Shown here one piece after another: positions 1 to 9,605 of a stretch of DNA of 64,000 nt. The notes beneath the pieces are model-generated. The model searched no databases. It was not told the origin of the DNA and saw nothing but the letters and a program-made list of their open reading frames with translations. The stretch's first letter is position 1; the number at the start of each line of letters is the position of its first letter. Origin of the DNA: Roseateles depolymerans (GTDB taxonomy: Bacteria; Pseudomonadota; Gammaproteobacteria; Burkholderiales; Burkholderiaceae_C); assembly GCA_003241055.1 (NCBI GenBank), contig QFOD01000006.1:186001-250000 (forward strand), given 5' to 3'. Position numbers and translations under genes: made by a program.

Positions 1-469
1 CGGTCAGTTCGCTGTCCGTACGAACACGAGCTACGTGGACAAGTACACCATCAAGAGCACGGACGATGCCGAAGGCACGAACTACGCAGGTTCGTACCCG
101 TACTACCGCGTGAAGTCCAACATCTCGGTGGACTGGAAGCTGAACGCCTGGAGCGCCACCTTCAGCTCGCGCTACTACGGCAAGACCAAGGTTGACTGCG
201 CCTTCGATTGCTCCAACCCTGATGATGCCTGGCTGGGCAGCACGGGCTACGACCGCAAGGGCGCCGTCATGTACCACGACCTGAGCGTGGGCTACAAGAC
301 GCCTTGGAAGGGTCAGATCCTGGTGGGCGCGAACAACGTGTTCAACAAGAAGCCGCGCATCAACATCGATGCCAACAGCGGCTACGGCGGCAACTCGTCG
401 TCGTCGTCGGTGGATCCGGATCTGCCGATCGACCGCTTCTTCTGGGTGCGCTACAACCAGTCGTTCTAA
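1..469 (+). CDS. TonB-dependent receptor, C-terminal part (5' end outside window)
   Basis: Open reading frame running in from the window edge (frame of base 2) and ending at a TAA at 467-469. The visible 155 residues are rich in alternating aromatic and polar segments typical of the last strands of an outer-membrane beta-barrel. They include an asparagine-rich 'GANNVFNKKP' segment, common near the end of TonB receptors, and a terminal aromatic residue (NQSF) that fits the C-terminal OMP insertion signal. It is probably a substrate-uptake receptor in the outer membrane, but the plug domain and substrate are not visible. The neighbouring exported S9 peptidase and second TonB receptor suggest peptide use. 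A GTG in frame at 35 is not a plausible start; the gene continues upstream. Confidence 0.85.
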   Translation, partial: GQFAVRTNTSYVDKYTIKSTDDAEGTNYAGSYPYYRVKSNISVDWKLNAWSATFSSRYYGKTKVDCAFDCSNPDDAWLGSTGYDRKGAVMYHDLSVGYKTPWKGQILVGANNVFNKKPRINIDANSGYGGNSSSSSVDPDLPIDRFFWVRYNQSF

Positions 470-503
470 GCCAGGGGCCTTCGGGCCCTGCCTAGGCGAC
501 TCG

Positions 504-535
504 GGCCCGCCAGCGAATGCTGGTGGGCCTTTTTT
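504..535 (+). terminator. Rho-independent terminator after TonB receptor
   Basis: An 11-bp stem (504-514 with 519-529, one G-T pair) closes a GAAT loop and is followed by a T run at 530-535. It sits 34 bases after the receptor stop codon, and the S9 peptidase gene starts 57 bases further on, so the two genes are probably separate transcripts or only partly read through. Confidence 0.85.
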
Positions 536-591
536 CTTGGGCGGTGCAAGCTGCGTCCGCTCCTTTCGATGTGATCGAGAAAGGTATTCAC

Positions 592-2631
592 GTGTTCAAG
601 CGTGTCTTTCAAGGCGTGTTGGCTGCGCTGTGCATCAGCCAGGCCCACGCACAGGCCCCGCAGGCTGTCGTGCCGGCCGAGAACTTCTTTCAACCGGCGG
701 AGATGAGTGAGACGCAGCTCAGCCCGTCCGGCCGCTACCTGGCACTGACGACGAGCAAGATCGGCGGACGCCGTGCGCTCTACGTGTTCGACCTCAACCC
801 CGGTGGCAGGCCGACCCAGGCTGCGCGGTTCCAGGGGCTGGACGTGGTCGGCGTTCGATGGGTGAACGAGGATCGTCTCCTGTTCAACGTGGTCGATCTG
901 TCGCTGGGCAGCGGCTCCAACTACCACGAGCCGCCGGGGCTGTACGCCGTCGATCGCGACGGTGACAACCTGCGCGAGCTCGTGCGACGCACGGTTTCGC
1001 AGGGTGATGGCGGGTCCAAGATCCGCGATCGCAGCCTGGCACCCAACCACCTGCTGCTGCGGGTGCCGCCCGCGCGCGAAGGGGCTGCCAATGACGAGGT
1101 GATCGTCGGCGAGGCGCGTTTCAACACGGCTTATGAGGTCACGGCCATCCGACCGATCGTGGTCAATGTGAACACCGGGCAGTCGCGGCGCATGCCCGAT
1201 CTGGCTGCGCCGGCGTCCACCGCCGAATGGCTGTTCGACGCCGCGGGCGAGCCGCGCATTGCCGTCAGCGTCGACGAGATGGAGGTGCGCATCCTGTATC
1301 GCGAGCCGGGCCAGTCCGAGTGGCGCCAGATTGCCCGGGGCAATCAATTGGCCATGCCGTTCACGCCGCGCTTCTTCGACGCCAGCGGGCGGCTCTACGT
1401 CACGCAACGCGAGGGGGCGGGTGGCGTCTCGGTACTGAAGCGATTCGATTTCAAGACCGGTGCGCCCGAGCCTCAACCTTTCGTCAGCACGGGCAGGTTC
1501 GACTTTCAGGGCGACCCGGTGCTTTCGCCCGACGGCGAACTGCTCGGCATTCGCGTGACCACCGATGCCGAGGACACCGTCTGGCTGAACCCGGCGATGA
1601 AGGCCTTCCAGGAGAAGGCCGACAAATTGCTGCCCGGACATGTGAACCGCATTGCGTGCCGTCGTTGCGGCCAGTCGGACATGGTGGCGCTGGTGCAGTC
1701 GTTCTCGGACCGTGATCCCGGCCAGGTGCTGGTCTATCGCGCCAAGGACGACGCCTGGCAGTCGGTCGGCCCGCTGCTGCGCAGCATCGATCCAGCCCTG
1801 ATGCCGCGGGTCGACTTCCAGTACTTCAAGGCGCGTGACGGCATGCAGATCCCGGTCTGGGTGACGCTGCCTCCCGGCATGAAGCCGGGCACCAAGCCCG
1901 CCAAGCCTTTGCCGACGGTGGTGTACGTGCATGGCGGCCCCAATGTGCGCGGGCGCCCCTGGGCCTGGGGCTGGAGCCCCTTCCCGTACCCGGAATTCAT
2001 GGCCTCTCGCGGCTACGTCGTGCTGGAGCCGGAGTTCCGTGGCAGCGATGGCTTCGGGCAGACCTTCCTGGAGGCGGGCTTCAAGCAGTGGGGTCAGGCC
2101 ATGCAGAACGACCTGGCGGATGCCCTGAAGTGGGCGCAGCAACAGGGCCTGTCCAGCGACAAGGCCTGTATCGCTGGAGCCAGCTACGGCGGCTATGCGA
2201 CGCTGGCGGGCCTGATGGTGACTCCGGACCTCTACCGCTGCGGCATCGCCTGGGTGGCGGTGTCTGATCTGATGCTGCTGGCACAAGGGTCGTCCTGGGT
2301 GGAGACCGACGTCGGGCCACTGGCGCGCAAGGCCGTGCTGCCGGTGCGCCTGGGTGATGCGGTCAAGGACGAAGCCATGCTGCGCAAGTACTCGCCCGTG
2401 GAGCATGCCGACCTCATCAAGGCGCCGTTGCTGCTCGCGATGGGTGGCGCGGACGTTCGCGTGCCGCTCGCGCATGGCGAGCGCATGCGGGACGCGCTGA
2501 CCAAGGCGGGCAATCCGCCGGAATGGGTGGTCTACCCGGGCGAGGGGCATTCCTGGCTGTTGCCCGAATCGCATATCGATTTTGCGAAGCGCATGGAGCG
2601 CTTTCTTGCCAAGCATCTTGATGCCCGCTGA
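592..2631 (+). CDS. Exported S9-family (prolyl oligopeptidase-like) serine peptidase
   Basis: 679-residue predicted dipeptidyl-/acylaminoacyl-peptidase-type hydrolase. I chose the GTG at 592 because GAGAAAGG lies 7 bases upstream and the product then opens with a clean signal peptide (basic MFKR, hydrophobic core, AHAQ cleavage site); the in-frame ATG at 517 lies inside the preceding terminator. The N-terminal ~400 residues look like the S9 beta-propeller. The C-terminal ~250 form the alpha/beta-hydrolase domain with the nucleophile in GASYGG (Ser531), Asp621 (GGADVRV) and His653 (GEGHSW). It probably trims peptides in the periplasm. Its place between two TonB receptors suggests a peptide-scavenging module (inference). 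Exact specificity cannot be told. Confidence 0.88.
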   Translation: MFKRVFQGVLAALCISQAHAQAPQAVVPAENFFQPAEMSETQLSPSGRYLALTTSKIGGRRALYVFDLNPGGRPTQAARFQGLDVVGVRWVNEDRLLFNVVDLSLGSGSNYHEPPGLYAVDRDGDNLRELVRRTVSQGDGGSKIRDRSLAPNHLLLRVPPAREGAANDEVIVGEARFNTAYEVTAIRPIVVNVNTGQSRRMPDLAAPASTAEWLFDAAGEPRIAVSVDEMEVRILYREPGQSEWRQIARGNQLAMPFTPRFFDASGRLYVTQREGAGGVSVLKRFDFKTGAPEPQPFVSTGRFDFQGDPVLSPDGELLGIRVTTDAEDTVWLNPAMKAFQEKADKLLPGHVNRIACRRCGQSDMVALVQSFSDRDPGQVLVYRAKDDAWQSVGPLLRSIDPALMPRVDFQYFKARDGMQIPVWVTLPPGMKPGTKPAKPLPTVVYVHGGPNVRGRPWAWGWSPFPYPEFMASRGYVVLEPEFRGSDGFGQTFLEAGFKQWGQAMQNDLADALKWAQQQGLSSDKACIAGASYGGYATLAGLMVTPDLYRCGIAWVAVSDLMLLAQGSSWVETDVGPLARKAVLPVRLGDAVKDEAMLRKYSPVEHADLIKAPLLLAMGGADVRVPLAHGERMRDALTKAGNPPEWVVYPGEGHSWLLPESHIDFAKRMERFLAKHLDAR

Positions 2632-3116
2632 CGGCAGATTCGACTGATCAGGGCCAGTGTCGGGCGGCCCGCCAGGGTTTGCCCGATGTTTTGATGCGAG
2701 CTTTGGCCGCTCAGGTGGCCGGGCTGTTGCAAGACAGCATCAGGAATGGAATGGCCTGATCAATTGATGTAATGAACGTCCGTCACGGACGCATATGCCG
2801 GAGCCGCGGGCGCGACTCATGGGTGCGGCCCGTTCTGCAAAGAAGCTATTTTTTTTGTAGTGCGGAATTTCCAGGGGTTCATGCCCCGTTTGTGGGTCGT
2901 TCGCGGCCGCCGATGGCGCACCGAGCCAGGGTTATCACTAGATTTGATCGGGGCTTCCGTGGCGCTATCACAGTCGCGACAGCGCTTCAGCACTGGATAA
3001 CCCCGCCATCGGATGCGTTGCGCTGCCGCACAAAATGAACCACAGCTTTACATCGCGTTAGTGCGTGCCTTGTGCGCGCTGGTGGCTGTTTCTTTTCAAC
3101 TTATGGGATTCCGTCC
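2632..3116. other. 485-bp intergenic region upstream of the second TonB receptor
   Basis: No convincing gene. A reading frame at 2772-3038 has cysteine- and arginine-rich composition unlike any protein family I know and no ribosome binding site. The region is visibly more AT-rich than the genes around it and contains an 8-T run near 2850, so it most likely holds the promoter and long leader of the receptor gene. I see no clear terminator for the peptidase gene. Confidence 0.5.
2944..2971 (+). promoter_or_regulatory. Candidate sigma70-like promoter for the TonB receptor
   Basis: TTGATC and TATCAC separated by 16 bases, each matching four of six consensus positions, about 145 bases before the receptor start codon. 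This is only pattern matching; no operator was recognised. Confidence 0.25.
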
Positions 3117-6100
3117 ATGCTGAGGAAAACACTCCTTTCTCAAAGCCTGCTGGTCGCGTTTGCGGCAGGCACTGCGGCTCTGACAGTTGCTCCGGCGGCT
3201 TATGCGCAGTCGACCACCGTCGGCCAGGTTTTTGGTCAAGTTGCCGGCCAGGCAGGTGCACAGGTCTCCGTGGAGAACGTTGCAACGGGTCTGAAGCGCA
3301 GTGCGCCTCTGGACGCTGCGGGCAAGTTCACGCTGCAGGCCCTGCCGCCTGGGAAGTACAAGGCCACGCTGGTCAAGGACGGCAAGGTCATCTCGGCCGT
3401 CGATCTGGACGTGCTGGCAGGTCGTGGCTCCGAGATCAACTTCGAGATCGCTGGCACCCAGCAGCTCGAGGCCGTGAAGGTGGTTGGCCGTGCGCCGGCG
3501 ATCGACGTGTCGCGCTCGGAAAACGTGTCGACCTTCACTGCGGCTCAGCTGGCCGCACTGCCCGTGGCAACGCGTGACCTGAACGGCATCATTGCGCTGG
3601 CTGCGAATACGACGAAGGCTGACTCGCGCTACGCAGGCGGTATCTCGATCGGTGGCGGCGCCCCGTCCGAGAACGCGTACTACATCAACGGCTTCCCCGT
3701 CACCAACGCGCTGACGCAGCTGGGTTCCATCGAGCTGCCCTACGGTGCTATCGCCCAGGCGGACATCAAGACCGGCGGCTTCGGCGCTGAATTCGGTCGT
3801 TCCGTCGGTGGTGTGGTCAACATCACCACCAAGAGCGGCACGAATGAGCTCAAGGGCGGCGCGATGATCTCGTGGGAGCCGGACAGCCTGCGCTCCACCC
3901 CCAAGAGCAGCTACTACCCGAAGACGGGTGCCGCCATCAACGCGGCCACGGACGGCACGATCTACTTCGACCGTTCGAACAATTCGCGCGACCAGTACTT
4001 CTACAGCGCCAACGTCGGCGGCCCCATCATCAAGGACAGCCTGTTCTTCTTCGTGGCTGTCGAACAGACGAAGACCGACACCGGTTTCGTCAATCGCACG
4101 CCGCAAAGCGCGCAGCTGACGTCCAGCGGCTGGGGCGACTCCGTCAGCAAGAACAATCGCTACCTGGCGAAGTTCGACTGGTTCGTGACCGACTCGCACC
4201 AACTGGAAGCGACGTTCCTCGGTGACAACTACAAGACCAATACCGACTACTCGGGCTACAACTACGCCACGGGTTCCAAGACGAACTGGGTTTACTCCGA
4301 ATCGTCCAAGAACCTGGCCAACGTCGATCCTGGCGTGGGCGGCGATGCTCAGGTCTTGAAGTACACCGGCAACATCACCAACGACCTGGTGGTGACGGCC
4401 CTGTACGGTCAGGCCAAGTCCAAGCACACGGACAGCTACAGCTTCGCCCCGACCGATCCGACCTTCGGTTGGACCACCACGGGCCGCAACCCGAACCTGA
4501 CCTACGTCGACCCGGCGGCCACGAAGAACCCGCTGCCGTTCGCCTCGCTGGGTGTGTCGCCTGGTGCGCAGGAAAAGACCAAGTCCTTCCGTCTGGATGT
4601 GGACTACCGCCTGGGCAAGCATGCGCTGCGCGCCGGTATCGACGAGAACCGTCTGAAGTCGATCAACGCGGGTGACACCACCATCGGTGGCTTCTCCTGG
4701 CAGTACGCCAGCACGACCAATGGCAACTTCACGGGTTTCGGCGGCACGACCGCGATCAAGAACCTGACGACGCCGGTCAATGGCCGCTACTACTACGCTC
4801 GCAAGTACATCTTCAACGATGCGACGAATGCCGAGTCCAACCAGTCGGCCCAGTACATCGAAGACAAGCACGAGGTCACGGACCGCATCTCGCTGACCTA
4901 CGGTCTGCGTAATGAGAGCTTCAAGAACAAGAACGGCGACGGCGAGACGTTCCTGGAGTCCAAGAACTTCATCAGCCCGCGCTTTGCCGGTACCTGGGAC
5001 GTCAACGGCGATGCGTCGCTGAAGGTCTACGGCTCGGCCGGCCGCTACAGCCTGCAGATCCCGACCCACGTGGCCGTCCGTGGCGCCAGCCGCTCGACCT
5101 ACACGAACCAGTACTTCGCGTACACCGGCATCGATCCGGTCACCGGTCTGCCGACCGGCCTGACCGCGACCGGCCCGGCGGCTTCGGCCAACAACGAGTA
5201 CGGCCAGCCCAAGGATGTGCCGTCCGTGTCGGCTCGCAACATCAAGCCGACGTACCAGGACGAAATGAGCCTCGGTATCGAGAAGGCGCTGTCGCCGAGC
5301 ATCGTGGGTGGTGCGAAGGTGACGTACCGCGTGCTGAAGCAGACGATTGACGACCTGTGCGACAACCGTCCGTTCGAGAACTACGCGGCTGCCAACAAGA
5401 TCGACACGAGCAACTGGGCGGGCATGCCTTGCACCTCGTTCAACCCGGGCAAGGGCAACACCTTCCTGGTGGACTACTCGGGCAAGGGCAACTACACCAC
5501 CGTCAACCTGAGCGCTGCCGATCTGGGCTTCGACAAGGCCAAGCGTACCTACCTCGCCCTGGACCTGTCCCTGGAGCACCGCTTCCGTGACGGCTGGTAC
5601 GGCAAGGTGACCTACACCTACTCGAAGAGCAAGGGCAACACCGAAGGCCAGACCAAGTCTGACAACGCGCAGACGGACGTCGCTGCCACGTCGACCTGGG
5701 ATACCCCGGAGCTCATGTCCGGTGCCTATGGTCTGCTGCCTAACGACCGTGCTCACCAGTTGAAGGCCTATGGCTTCTACCAACTGACGCCTGAGTGGCA
5801 GGTTGGTGGCAACTTCCTGGCGGAATCCGGCCGTCCGAAGAACTGCTTCGGCAACTACGCCGGCCCGGCAACGCCTGACTTCGACACCTACGACTACGGC
5901 AACGTCTACTTCTACTGCGATGGCAAGGCGACCCCGCGCGGTTCGCAAGGCCGTCTGCCGTGGACGCTGACCTTCGACGCCAACGTGGCCTACAAGCCGT
6001 CGTACGCGAAGGGCCTGACGCTGCGTGCCGACGTGTTCAACCTGTTCAACCGCCAGACCGCGCAGGTCATCGACGAAACGCGTGAAGTGTCCTATGACGC

Positions 6101-6185
6101 TTCCTCGGTCTCGCCGACCTATGGCCGCGTGATCAGCTACTCGCGTCCGCGTACGGTGCGCCTGACCGCTGAATACCTGTTCTGA
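3117..6185 (+). CDS. Oar-like TonB-dependent receptor with carboxypeptidase-regulatory-like domain
   Basis: Complete 1022-residue outer-membrane receptor. The ATG at 3117 gives a signal peptide (MLRKTLL... ending AYAQS near residue 30). Residues ~35-110 form a carboxypeptidase-D regulatory-like/CNA-B-type domain ('LPPGKYKATL'), ~115-240 the plug domain ('GRSVGGVVNITTKSGTN'), and the rest a large beta-barrel ending in Phe. This architecture is that of the Oar subfamily, often involved in uptake or export of peptides and proteins. It follows an S9 peptidase and ends in a strong terminator. Codon choice is noticeably more biased to GGT, CGT and AAG/AAC than in neighbours, suggesting high expression. 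The substrate is unknown. Confidence 0.9.
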   Translation: MLRKTLLSQSLLVAFAAGTAALTVAPAAYAQSTTVGQVFGQVAGQAGAQVSVENVATGLKRSAPLDAAGKFTLQALPPGKYKATLVKDGKVISAVDLDVLAGRGSEINFEIAGTQQLEAVKVVGRAPAIDVSRSENVSTFTAAQLAALPVATRDLNGIIALAANTTKADSRYAGGISIGGGAPSENAYYINGFPVTNALTQLGSIELPYGAIAQADIKTGGFGAEFGRSVGGVVNITTKSGTNELKGGAMISWEPDSLRSTPKSSYYPKTGAAINAATDGTIYFDRSNNSRDQYFYSANVGGPIIKDSLFFFVAVEQTKTDTGFVNRTPQSAQLTSSGWGDSVSKNNRYLAKFDWFVTDSHQLEATFLGDNYKTNTDYSGYNYATGSKTNWVYSESSKNLANVDPGVGGDAQVLKYTGNITNDLVVTALYGQAKSKHTDSYSFAPTDPTFGWTTTGRNPNLTYVDPAATKNPLPFASLGVSPGAQEKTKSFRLDVDYRLGKHALRAGIDENRLKSINAGDTTIGGFSWQYASTTNGNFTGFGGTTAIKNLTTPVNGRYYYARKYIFNDATNAESNQSAQYIEDKHEVTDRISLTYGLRNESFKNKNGDGETFLESKNFISPRFAGTWDVNGDASLKVYGSAGRYSLQIPTHVAVRGASRSTYTNQYFAYTGIDPVTGLPTGLTATGPAASANNEYGQPKDVPSVSARNIKPTYQDEMSLGIEKALSPSIVGGAKVTYRVLKQTIDDLCDNRPFENYAAANKIDTSNWAGMPCTSFNPGKGNTFLVDYSGKGNYTTVNLSAADLGFDKAKRTYLALDLSLEHRFRDGWYGKVTYTYSKSKGNTEGQTKSDNAQTDVAATSTWDTPELMSGAYGLLPNDRAHQLKAYGFYQLTPEWQVGGNFLAESGRPKNCFGNYAGPATPDFDTYDYGNVYFYCDGKATPRGSQGRLPWTLTFDANVAYKPSYAKGLTLRADVFNLFNRQTAQVIDETREVSYDASSVSPTYGRVISYSRPRTVRLTAEYLF

Positions 6186-6206
6186 TCGAGCAGCACTCAG
6201 CAAACG

Positions 6207-6234
6207 AAAGGGCCGCGCAAGCGGCCCTTTTTTT
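6207..6234 (+). terminator. Rho-independent terminator after Oar-like receptor
   Basis: A perfect 10-bp stem (6207-6216 with 6221-6230) with a GCAA tetraloop and a run of seven Ts ending at 6234. It lies between the receptor and the convergent glcB gene, 45 bases before the glcB stop codon. The reverse strand also has an A/T run after the stem, so it may work for both genes. Confidence 0.9.
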
Positions 6235-6279
6235 GTCAGGCTGCTGGCGACACCTGGAATGCCGCCAGCGCGCGCAGCC

Positions 6280-8466
6280 TCAGTGCTTGGCGCTCTTCAC
6301 CTTCAACCGCCACGCATGCAGCAGCGGTTCGGTGTAGCCGCTGGGCTGGGCCTCGCCCTTGAAGACCAGGTCCAGCGCGGCCTGCATGGCGGCGCCCTGC
6401 GGGTGCCCGGCCAGGGACTGGTAGGCCGCGTCGCCGGCGTTCTGGCCGTCCACCACGACCGCCATGCGGGTGAAGGTCTCGCGCACCTGCGCGGGCGTCA
6501 CCACGCCGTGGCGCAGCCAGTTGGCGATGTGCTGGCTGCTGATGCGCAGCGTCGCGCGGTCTTCCATCAGGCCCACGCCGTTGATGTCGGGCACCTTGGA
6601 GCAGCCCACGCCCTGGTCGATCCAGCGCACCACATAGCCCAGGATGCCCTGCACGTTGTTGTCCAGCTCCTGCTGGCGCTGCTCGGGCGTCCAGTCGGCC
6701 TGGGGGGCGACAGGGATGGTCAGCAGCGCGTTCAGGATGGCCTCGCGCTCGGCGGCGAGGTCCACCTTCTCCAGTTCCTGCTGTACGGCGGCGACGTTGA
6801 CCTGGTGGTAGTGCAGCGCATGCAGCGTCGCAGCGGTGGGCGAGGGCACCCAGGCCGTGTTGGCGCCGGCCTTGGGGTGGCCGATCTTCTGTTCCAGCAT
6901 GGCGGCCATCAGGTCGGGCATGGCCCACATGCCCTTGCCGATCTGCGCGCGGCCGCGCAGGCCGCAGGCCAGCCCCGTCAGCACATTGCTGCGCTCGTAG
7001 GCCTGGATCCAGCTGGAGGTCTTCATGTCGCCCTTGCGCAGCATGGGGCCGGCGCGCATGGCCGTGTGCATTTCGTCGCCGGTGCGGTCCAGGAAGCCGG
7101 TGTTGATGAAGGCGACGCGGCTGGCGGCGGCGGCGATGCAGGCCTTGAGGTTGACGCTGGTGCGGCGTTCCTCGTCCATGATGCCCAGCTTGACGGTGCT
7201 GTCCGGCAGGCCCAGCAACTGCTCGACGCGCGTGAACAGCTCGGCCGCGAAGGCCACTTCGGCCGGGCCGTGCATCTTGGGCTTGACGATGTAGACCGAG
7301 CCGCGCCGCGAGTTGCGCAGACCCGGCGTGCCCAGACCCTTGAGGTCGTGCAAGGCAATGGTCACCGTGATGACCGCGTCCATGATGCCTTCGGGGATCT
7401 CGGCGCCGTCCTCCAGCAGGATGGCCGGGTTGGTCATCAGGTGGCCCACATTGCGCACGAACATCAGGGAGCGGCCGTGCAGGGTCAGCGTGCCGCCCTG
7501 GGGTGCCGTGTAGACGCGGTCGGCGTTCAGGCGGCGGGTAAAGGTGCTACCACCCTTGGCCACCTCCTCGGTCAGCGTGCCGCGCTGGATGCCCAGCCAG
7601 TTGCGGTAGGCCAGGATCTTGTCCTCGGCATCCACGGCGGCCACCGAGTCTTCCAGGTCGAGGATGGTGGAAAGTGCGGCCTCCACCACCACGTCGGCCA
7701 CGCCGGCCGGGTCGGTCTTGCCGATGGCGGTGCTGCGGTCGATGCGGATGTCCAGGTGCAGGCCGTGATGCACCAGCAGCACGCTGCTCGGCGCTTCCGG
7801 CGCGCCCTGGTAGCCGGCGAAGGCGGCGGCGTCCTTCAGGCCCGTGGTGGCGCCGGACGCGAGCGTGACGACCAGCCGGCCGTTTTCGATGCGATAGGCG
7901 GTCGATTCGGCATGCGAGCCCGTGGCCAGGGGTGCGGCCTGGTCCAGCACGCCACGGGCGAAGGCGATGACCCTGGCGCCGCGCACCGGGTTGTAGCCGC
8001 CTGCCCGAGTGGCGCCGTCGGCCTCGGAGATGGCGTCGGTGCCGTAGAGCGCGTCGTACAGCGAACCCCAGCGGGCGTTGGCGGCGTTCAGTGCGTAGCG
8101 CGCGTTCAGGATGGGCACCACCAGCTGCGGGCCGGCCTGCACGGCCAGCTCGGCGTCGACATGGGCGGTGGTGGTCTGCACCTGGGCCGGCGGCTCCACC
8201 AGATAGCCGATGCGCTTCAGGAAGGCCTGGTAGGCCGGCATGTCGGTGATGGGGCCGGGGTGGGCCTCGTGCCAGGCATCCAGCTCGGCCTGCAGGCGGT
8301 CGCGTTCGGCCAGCAGCGCGCGGTTCATCGGGGTCAGTTCATGCGCGATGCGGCTGAAGCCGGCCCAGAAGGCCTCGGCCTCCACGCCCGTGCCGGGCAG
8401 CACTTCGGTGGTGATGAAGCGGGCAAGGTCGGCATCGACCTGCAGGCGGTGAAGGGAAGTGCGCAT
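6280..8466 (-). CDS. glcB: Malate synthase G
   Basis: 728-residue enzyme that condenses glyoxylate and acetyl-CoA to malate in the cytoplasm; the length fits the G isoform (~723) rather than the shorter A isoform. Family-typical segments are present, such as 'EDSVAAVDAEDKILAYRNWLGI' (shortened: EDSVAAVDAEDK), MFVRNVGHLM, 'GSVYIVKPKMHGP' and the C-terminal GCSKVPDI region. I chose the ATG at 8466 because AGGAG lies 6 bases upstream; an in-frame upstream start at 8523 has none and would add 19 unrelated residues. It is transcribed divergently from a LysR-family gene that may control it. No isocitrate lyase is nearby, so its partner (glycolate oxidation or glyoxylate shunt) is not shown here. 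Confidence 0.95.
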   Translation of the reverse strand: MRTSLHRLQVDADLARFITTEVLPGTGVEAEAFWAGFSRIAHELTPMNRALLAERDRLQAELDAWHEAHPGPITDMPAYQAFLKRIGYLVEPPAQVQTTTAHVDAELAVQAGPQLVVPILNARYALNAANARWGSLYDALYGTDAISEADGATRAGGYNPVRGARVIAFARGVLDQAAPLATGSHAESTAYRIENGRLVVTLASGATTGLKDAAAFAGYQGAPEAPSSVLLVHHGLHLDIRIDRSTAIGKTDPAGVADVVVEAALSTILDLEDSVAAVDAEDKILAYRNWLGIQRGTLTEEVAKGGSTFTRRLNADRVYTAPQGGTLTLHGRSLMFVRNVGHLMTNPAILLEDGAEIPEGIMDAVITVTIALHDLKGLGTPGLRNSRRGSVYIVKPKMHGPAEVAFAAELFTRVEQLLGLPDSTVKLGIMDEERRTSVNLKACIAAAASRVAFINTGFLDRTGDEMHTAMRAGPMLRKGDMKTSSWIQAYERSNVLTGLACGLRGRAQIGKGMWAMPDLMAAMLEQKIGHPKAGANTAWVPSPTAATLHALHYHQVNVAAVQQELEKVDLAAEREAILNALLTIPVAPQADWTPEQRQQELDNNVQGILGYVVRWIDQGVGCSKVPDINGVGLMEDRATLRISSQHIANWLRHGVVTPAQVRETFTRMAVVVDGQNAGDAAYQSLAGHPQGAAMQAALDLVFKGEAQPSGYTEPLLHAWRLKVKSAKH

Positions 8467-8598
8467 GACGGCTCCTGGTGAATGAATAGGGGCGCGCTGC
8501 CCGGTGGCAGCCTCTGGCGACAATTTATTTGATACCGCGATGAAGATTAAGAGCCTGAAACATCAAGGATTTGTGCGTTTCTTCAACATAATTCATCG
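8467..8598. promoter_or_regulatory. Divergent promoter region glcB / LysR regulator
   Basis: 132 bases between divergent start codons, distinctly AT-richer than the surroundings (for example the stretch 8521-8600). This is where a LysR protein would normally bind to control both its own gene and glcB. I could not single out one convincing T-N11-A dyad. Confidence 0.4.
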
Positions 8599-9546
8599 AT
8601 GGACAAGCTCAAGCAGATCGAGTCCTTCGTGCTGGTGGCCGCCAAGGGCAGTCTGACGGCGGCGGCCCAGGTCGAAGGGGTGGCGCCGGCGGTGATGGGC
8701 CGGCGTATCGACGCGCTCGAGGCGCGCCTGGGGGTGAAGCTGCTGCTGCGCACCACCCGCCGGCTGTCGCTGACGGCCGAGGGCACGGCCTTCCTGGAAG
8801 ACTGCCAGCGCCTGCTGGCCGCGCTGGCGGATGCCGAGAGCGCGGTCTCGGCCGGTGGCCTGCAGGCCAGCGGTCATCTGCGCATCACCGCGCCGGCCGG
8901 ATTCGGGCGGCGCCATGTGGCGCCCCTGGTGCCTGGCTTTCTGGCCCAGCATGCCGAGCTGAGCCTGACGCTGAATCTCAGCGACCGCATCGTCGACATC
9001 GTGCATGAGGGCTTCGACTGCGCGGTGCGCGTGGGTGACCTGCCGGACTCGTCCTCGCTGGTCAGCACCCGGCTAGCCGACAACCGGCGCCTGTGCGTGG
9101 CCGCACCCGCCTACCTGGCCCGCGCAGGCACGCCGCATCACCCGGACGAACTGGCCCGCCATGCCTGCCTGACCCTCAGCTCCGAGGCCAGCCAGACACG
9201 CGGCTGGGCCTTCCGCATCGACGGCCAGGTGCAGCATCTGCGGCTGGCTGGCCGGCTGGACTGCAGCGACGGCCAGGTGCTGCACGACTGGTGCGTGCAG
9301 GGCCTGGGCCTGGCCTGGCGCAGCACCTGGGAGGTGGAGGCCGACCTGGCCGCGGGCCGCCTGGTGAGCGTGCTCGACGAGTTCGCCGCGCCGCCCAACG
9401 GCATCTACGCGGTGTTTCCGCAGGCGCGCCATCTGCCGCTGCGGGTGCGGTTGTGGGTGGAGCATCTGCGGGCCGCCTATGGGCGGGCCGACTACTGGGG
9501 TGGGGGCCGCGCCAGGCCAGGGCGCGACGACGACATGCCGCGGTAA
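8599..9546 (+). CDS. LysR-family transcriptional regulator
   Basis: 315 residues, the usual length for the family. Residues 1-60 form the LysR winged helix-turn-helix ('LKQIESFVLVAAKGSLTAAA', then RIDALEARLGVKLLLRTTRRLSLT). The rest is the periplasmic-binding-protein-like effector domain ('GHLRITAPAGFGRRHVAPLV' type start near residue 92). Divergent orientation to glcB suggests it senses a C2 or organic-acid metabolite and regulates malate synthase, but this is inferred only from position. No good Shine-Dalgarno sequence precedes the ATG. The last ~15 residues are Gly/Arg-rich and low complexity. Confidence 0.9.
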   Translation: MDKLKQIESFVLVAAKGSLTAAAQVEGVAPAVMGRRIDALEARLGVKLLLRTTRRLSLTAEGTAFLEDCQRLLAALADAESAVSAGGLQASGHLRITAPAGFGRRHVAPLVPGFLAQHAELSLTLNLSDRIVDIVHEGFDCAVRVGDLPDSSSLVSTRLADNRRLCVAAPAYLARAGTPHHPDELARHACLTLSSEASQTRGWAFRIDGQVQHLRLAGRLDCSDGQVLHDWCVQGLGLAWRSTWEVEADLAAGRLVSVLDEFAAPPNGIYAVFPQARHLPLRVRLWVEHLRAAYGRADYWGGGRARPGRDDDMPR

Positions 9547-9605
9547 CGCAGCCGGGCGACACCGCCAGCCTGCGCCGCCGGTGCAGCTTCTTCAGGAGTG
9601 CCGCC

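Noticed and set aside
466..2616. 716-codon open frame on the minus strand opposite the S9 peptidase
   Set aside because: His/Arg/Gln-rich composition with no motifs; it is the antisense shadow of a high-GC gene with a clear catalytic triad on the plus strand.
2772..3038. 88-codon frame upstream of the Oar-like receptor
   Set aside because: No ribosome binding site and Cys/Arg-rich unconserved-looking sequence in an AT-richer promoter region.
3096..6203. 1035-codon open frame opposite the Oar-like receptor
   Set aside because: Antisense shadow produced by biased codons; the plus-strand frame has signal peptide, plug and barrel features.
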